A stretch of 64,000 nt of DNA from Rhizobium sp. 2MFCol3.1. GTDB taxonomy: Bacteria; Pseudomonadota; Alphaproteobacteria; Rhizobiales; Rhizobiaceae. The stretch is from NCBI RefSeq assembly GCF_000377565.1, contig NZ_KB898362.1:62001-126000 (forward strand). The letters run 5' to 3'. Positions 61,468 through 64,000 of the stretch are shown here, piece by piece; the first letter of the stretch is position 1, and every line of letters begins with the position of its first letter. Made by a program: the position numbers and the translations under genes. Under the pieces are notes generated by a model. That model made no database searches and was not told the origin of the DNA. It saw nothing but the letters and a program-made list of their open reading frames with translations.

Positions 61468-63833
61468 CCAGAATTCCGCGGGAACCAAAGGGCATGGGCA
61501 AGCGTCCCGACAAGACGGGACGCTCCAGCAGGGCGCCCGCCGTCGAGCCACTCAACATCCAACACGGCGCGCTTCCCTCGCGCGAAGTGATCCTGCGCTT
61601 CATCGCCGATCATCCGCAGAAGGCCTCCAAGCGCGAGCTCGCCAAGGCCTTCGGGCTGAAGGGCGATAGCCGGGTCGAACTCAAGCACCTGCTGCGCGAT
61701 CTAGAGCAGGAAGGCATGCTTCAGAAGACGCGCAAGTCGCTGATCCGCCCTGGTGCTTTGCCGCCGGTCACCGTGCTCGACATCACCACGCGCGACAAGG
61801 ACGGCGGACTGATCGGCCGTCCGGCGGAATGGTCGGACGAGATGGGCGTCGCGCCTGCCGTCTCCATCCGGCAGTCCTCCTCGCCTGCCGGCCGCAACGG
61901 CAAGGGCAAGGCGCCGGTCGCCGGCATGGGCGACCGCATTCTCGCGAAGATTTTTGCCGCCACCGATCGCGGCGGCCCAGCCTACACGGCCCGCATCATC
62001 AAGATCCTCGACAAACGCCGCGGCGCACTGCTTGGCGTCTTCAAGGACGCGCCTGGCGGCGGCGGACGGCTGTTGCCGATCGAGCGGCGCGGCGAGGAAA
62101 TGCTGATCGACCCTGATGACAAGGGCGACGCCAAGGACGGCGATCTGGTCGAGGTCGAAGTCGCGCGCCTGCGCAGCTTCGGGCTGCCGCGCGCCAAGGT
62201 GCTCTCGATCGTTGGTTCGGTCGCTTCGGAAAAGGCGATCTCGATGATCGCCATCCATGCCCATGGCATCCCCTATATCTTCCCGCCGGCCGTGGTTGCC
62301 GAGGCGGACGACGCCAAGCCCGCGACCATGTCGCACCGCGAGGACTGGCGCGACGTACCGCTGATCACCATCGATCCGGCCGACGCCAAGGACCATGACG
62401 ACGCCGTCTATGCCGAGCACGACCCCTCGCCCGACAACGAGGGCGGCGTGATCGTTACCGTGGCGATTGCAGATGTCTCCTATTATGTGCGCCCGAACTC
62501 GCCGCTCGACCGCGAGGCGCTGAAGCGCGGCAACTCGGTCTACTTCCCCGACCGCGTCGTCCCGATGCTGCCGGAGCGGATTTCGAACGATCTCTGCTCG
62601 CTGCGCGAGGGACAGGACCGCCCGGCGCTGGCCGTGCGCATGACGTTCTCGAAAGAAGGCCGCAAGGCCGGGCATACCTTCCACCGCGTGATGATGAAGA
62701 GTGCTGCCAAGCTCTCCTACCAGCAGGCGCAGGCTGCGATCGACGGCAATCCTGATGACAAGGCCGGGCCGCTGCTGGAACCGATCCTGAAGCCGCTGTG
62801 GCATGCTTATGAAGTGATGAAGCGTGGCCGAGAGCGCCGGCAGCCGCTGGAACTCGACATGCCCGAGCGCAAGATCCAGCTGAAGCCCGACGGCACCGTC
62901 GACCGCGTCGTCGTGCCGCCGCGCCTCGATGCGCACAAGCTGATCGAAGAAATGATGATCCAGGCCAACGTCGCGGCCGCCGAGACGCTGGAAAAGAAGA
63001 AACAGCCGCTGATCTATCGCGTGCATGACGGCCCGTCGCTCTCCAAGCAGGAAATCCTGCGCGAGTTCCTGGCGACGCTCGGCATTACGCTCGCCAAGGG
63101 CGGCAACATGCGCGCCAACAACTTCAACGGCATTCTCGCCAAAGCCGAGGACACGCCGCACCAGACGATGGTCAACGAGATGGTGCTGCGCTCGCAGAGC
63201 CAGGCGATCTACAGCCCCGAGAATATCGGGCACTTCGGCCTGAACCTGATGAAGTACGCGCACTTCACCTCGCCGATCCGCCGCTATGCCGACTTGATCG
63301 TGCATCGCGCGCTCGTCGGCTCGCTCGGCTTCGGCGAAGGTGGGATCACGCCGGACGAGGAAGCGGCGCTGGACGATATCGCGGCCGAGATCTCCACCTT
63401 CGAGCGCCGCGCCATGGCCGCCGAACGCGAGACGGTCGACCGCCTCATCGCCCATCACCTTGCCGGCCGTATCGGCGAGGAATTCGATGGACGCGTGGGA
63501 GGTGTGACGAAATCGGGACTATTTGTCGCCCTGCCGGACTATGGAGCGGACGGCTTCGTTCCTATATCTACACTGGGAATGGACTACTTCATCTATGATG
63601 AGGCGCATCAGGCACTGTCAGGTGAAAAGACCGGCCTCGGTTACCGCCTGGGAGACAGTGTCACGGTCAAGCTGGTGGAAGCCATTCCGCTAGCCGGCGC
63701 GCTTCGGTTCGAGATGGTAAGCGAGGGGCGCAAGATGCCCACTGCGGTGCGTTCATTCCACAAGGGCGGCCGACGCGACGCAAGCCGCGCGCGCAAGCAG
63801 GCCGGGACAAGACCCCCGAGAGGGCGTCGATAG
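61464..63833 (+). CDS. rnr: Ribonuclease R
   Basis: A 789-residue 3'-5' exoribonuclease of the RNB family. N-terminal basic/HTH-like region, then a cold-shock-like domain (residues 100-260), the RNB core with the catalytic Asp residues in TIDPADAKDHDDAVYAEHDP, FPDRVVPMLPERISNDLCSL, GHFGLNLMKYAHFTSPIRRY and a C-terminal S1 domain (GRVGGVTKSGLFVALPDYGA). GTG start at 61464 overlaps the topA stop (GTGA); an ATG at 61494 is a possible alternative. A basic tail rich in Arg ends the protein. Confidence 0.95.
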   Translation: MTRIPREPKGMGKRPDKTGRSSRAPAVEPLNIQHGALPSREVILRFIADHPQKASKRELAKAFGLKGDSRVELKHLLRDLEQEGMLQKTRKSLIRPGALPPVTVLDITTRDKDGGLIGRPAEWSDEMGVAPAVSIRQSSSPAGRNGKGKAPVAGMGDRILAKIFAATDRGGPAYTARIIKILDKRRGALLGVFKDAPGGGGRLLPIERRGEEMLIDPDDKGDAKDGDLVEVEVARLRSFGLPRAKVLSIVGSVASEKAISMIAIHAHGIPYIFPPAVVAEADDAKPATMSHREDWRDVPLITIDPADAKDHDDAVYAEHDPSPDNEGGVIVTVAIADVSYYVRPNSPLDREALKRGNSVYFPDRVVPMLPERISNDLCSLREGQDRPALAVRMTFSKEGRKAGHTFHRVMMKSAAKLSYQQAQAAIDGNPDDKAGPLLEPILKPLWHAYEVMKRGRERRQPLELDMPERKIQLKPDGTVDRVVVPPRLDAHKLIEEMMIQANVAAAETLEKKKQPLIYRVHDGPSLSKQEILREFLATLGITLAKGGNMRANNFNGILAKAEDTPHQTMVNEMVLRSQSQAIYSPENIGHFGLNLMKYAHFTSPIRRYADLIVHRALVGSLGFGEGGITPDEEAALDDIAAEISTFERRAMAAERETVDRLIAHHLAGRIGEEFDGRVGGVTKSGLFVALPDYGADGFVPISTLGMDYFIYDEAHQALSGEKTGLGYRLGDSVTVKLVEAIPLAGALRFEMVSEGRKMPTAVRSFHKGGRRDASRARKQAGTRPPRGRR

Positions 63834-63865
63834 GCGTTTTGGGACGCCGGGAAGGAAGTGCAGTC

Positions 63866-64000
63866 ATGACGACCACCTCGAACGGCCAGGCGATCCAATA
63901 CGGCGATGTCGATGAAGCCAAGCGTCCGCTCGGTCAATCGATCAAGCGCGGCCTTCTCGGCCGTTGCCCGGCTTGCGGCAGCGGCAAGCTGTTCCGCGCC
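63866..64000 (+). CDS. DUF983 family protein (3' partial)
   Basis: The first 45 codons: MTTTSNGQAIQYGDVDEAKR, then PLGQSIKRGLLGRCPACGSG and KLFRA. The RGLLGRCPACGSGKLF motif with a CxxC pair is the start of DUF983 proteins, whose remainder is membrane-spanning. The gene runs off the window. ATG at 63866 follows GGAAGGAAG; 32 bp after rnr. Confidence 0.88.
   Translation, partial: MTTTSNGQAIQYGDVDEAKRPLGQSIKRGLLGRCPACGSGKLFRA

Noticed and set aside
59299..61551. 750-codon minus-strand frame
   Set aside because: Antisense to topA, which is unambiguous.
61701..63458. 585-codon minus-strand frame
   Set aside because: Antisense to rnr.

Overview
The window is chromosomal DNA from an alphaproteobacterium of the order Rhizobiales, most likely family Rhizobiaceae; the genus cannot be fixed from sequence alone. 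The basis is the gene content and order: a short FtsZ paralogue, a B12-dependent NrdJ reductase with NrdR-like boxes, the aroQ-accB-accC-aat-(DUF2167)-DUF2155-NDUFA12 block, gatB apart from gatCA, and pyrB-pyrC-plsY-dprA-topA-rnr, with high GC and dense coding. No insertion sequence, integrase, CRISPR array or rRNA was seen. One tRNA (Leu, anticodon UAA) is present.

Layout. 1-5.2 kb: a lipid-modification locus, with a FAD oxidoreductase (5' cut by the window), DUF1365 and a Cfa-family methyltransferase on the + strand, facing an SDR and a ChrR-like cupin on the - strand. 5.3-9.2 kb: a sulfur/alanyl-tRNA operon (cysK, alaX, sseA, GNAT) and a DUF1203 gene. 9.2-10.9 kb: ald and a divergent Lrp-type regulator. 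11-20 kb: DMT transporter, PilZ protein, CpdB-like nucleotidase, LysR/azoreductase pair, diguanylate cyclase, HlyU-family protein, ilvA, VanZ-like protein and tRNA-Leu. 20-25 kb: wrbA, a CinA-type domain protein, a universal stress protein, gpt and a secreted sensor-like protein. 25-29 kb: nrdJ. 29-34 kb: an accessory-looking stretch of small genes (BON, DUF1508, unknowns, one phage/homing-endonuclease-related domain), an SDR and the short ftsZ. 34-45 kb: panE, aminotransferase, DsbA-like, aroQ, accBC, aat, DUF2155, NDUFA12, two GNATs, gatB. 45-54 kb: GNATs, YjhX, gatA/gatC, UPF0173, ruvX, membrane proteins, TetR with a putative operator, AidB-like dehydrogenase. 54-64 kb: pyrB, a dihydroorotase homologue without catalytic residues, plsY, dprA, topA, rnr and the start of a DUF983 gene.

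Most notable: (1) the Cfa-family enzyme at 2143-3402 lacks two of the bicarbonate-binding residues of true cyclopropane synthases, so the 0-5 kb locus may make methylated-unsaturated or furan fatty acids rather than cyclopropanes; (2) its ChrR-like partner has lost both cysteines of the zinc anti-sigma motif but keeps the cupin metal motif, and sits behind a promoter resembling the RpoE/ChrR type; (3) pyrC lacks every expected metal ligand and is probably a non-catalytic partner of PyrB; (4) a pair of NrdR-like boxes 31 bp apart lies upstream of nrdJ; (5) a truncated FtsZ paralogue with an intact GTPase core.
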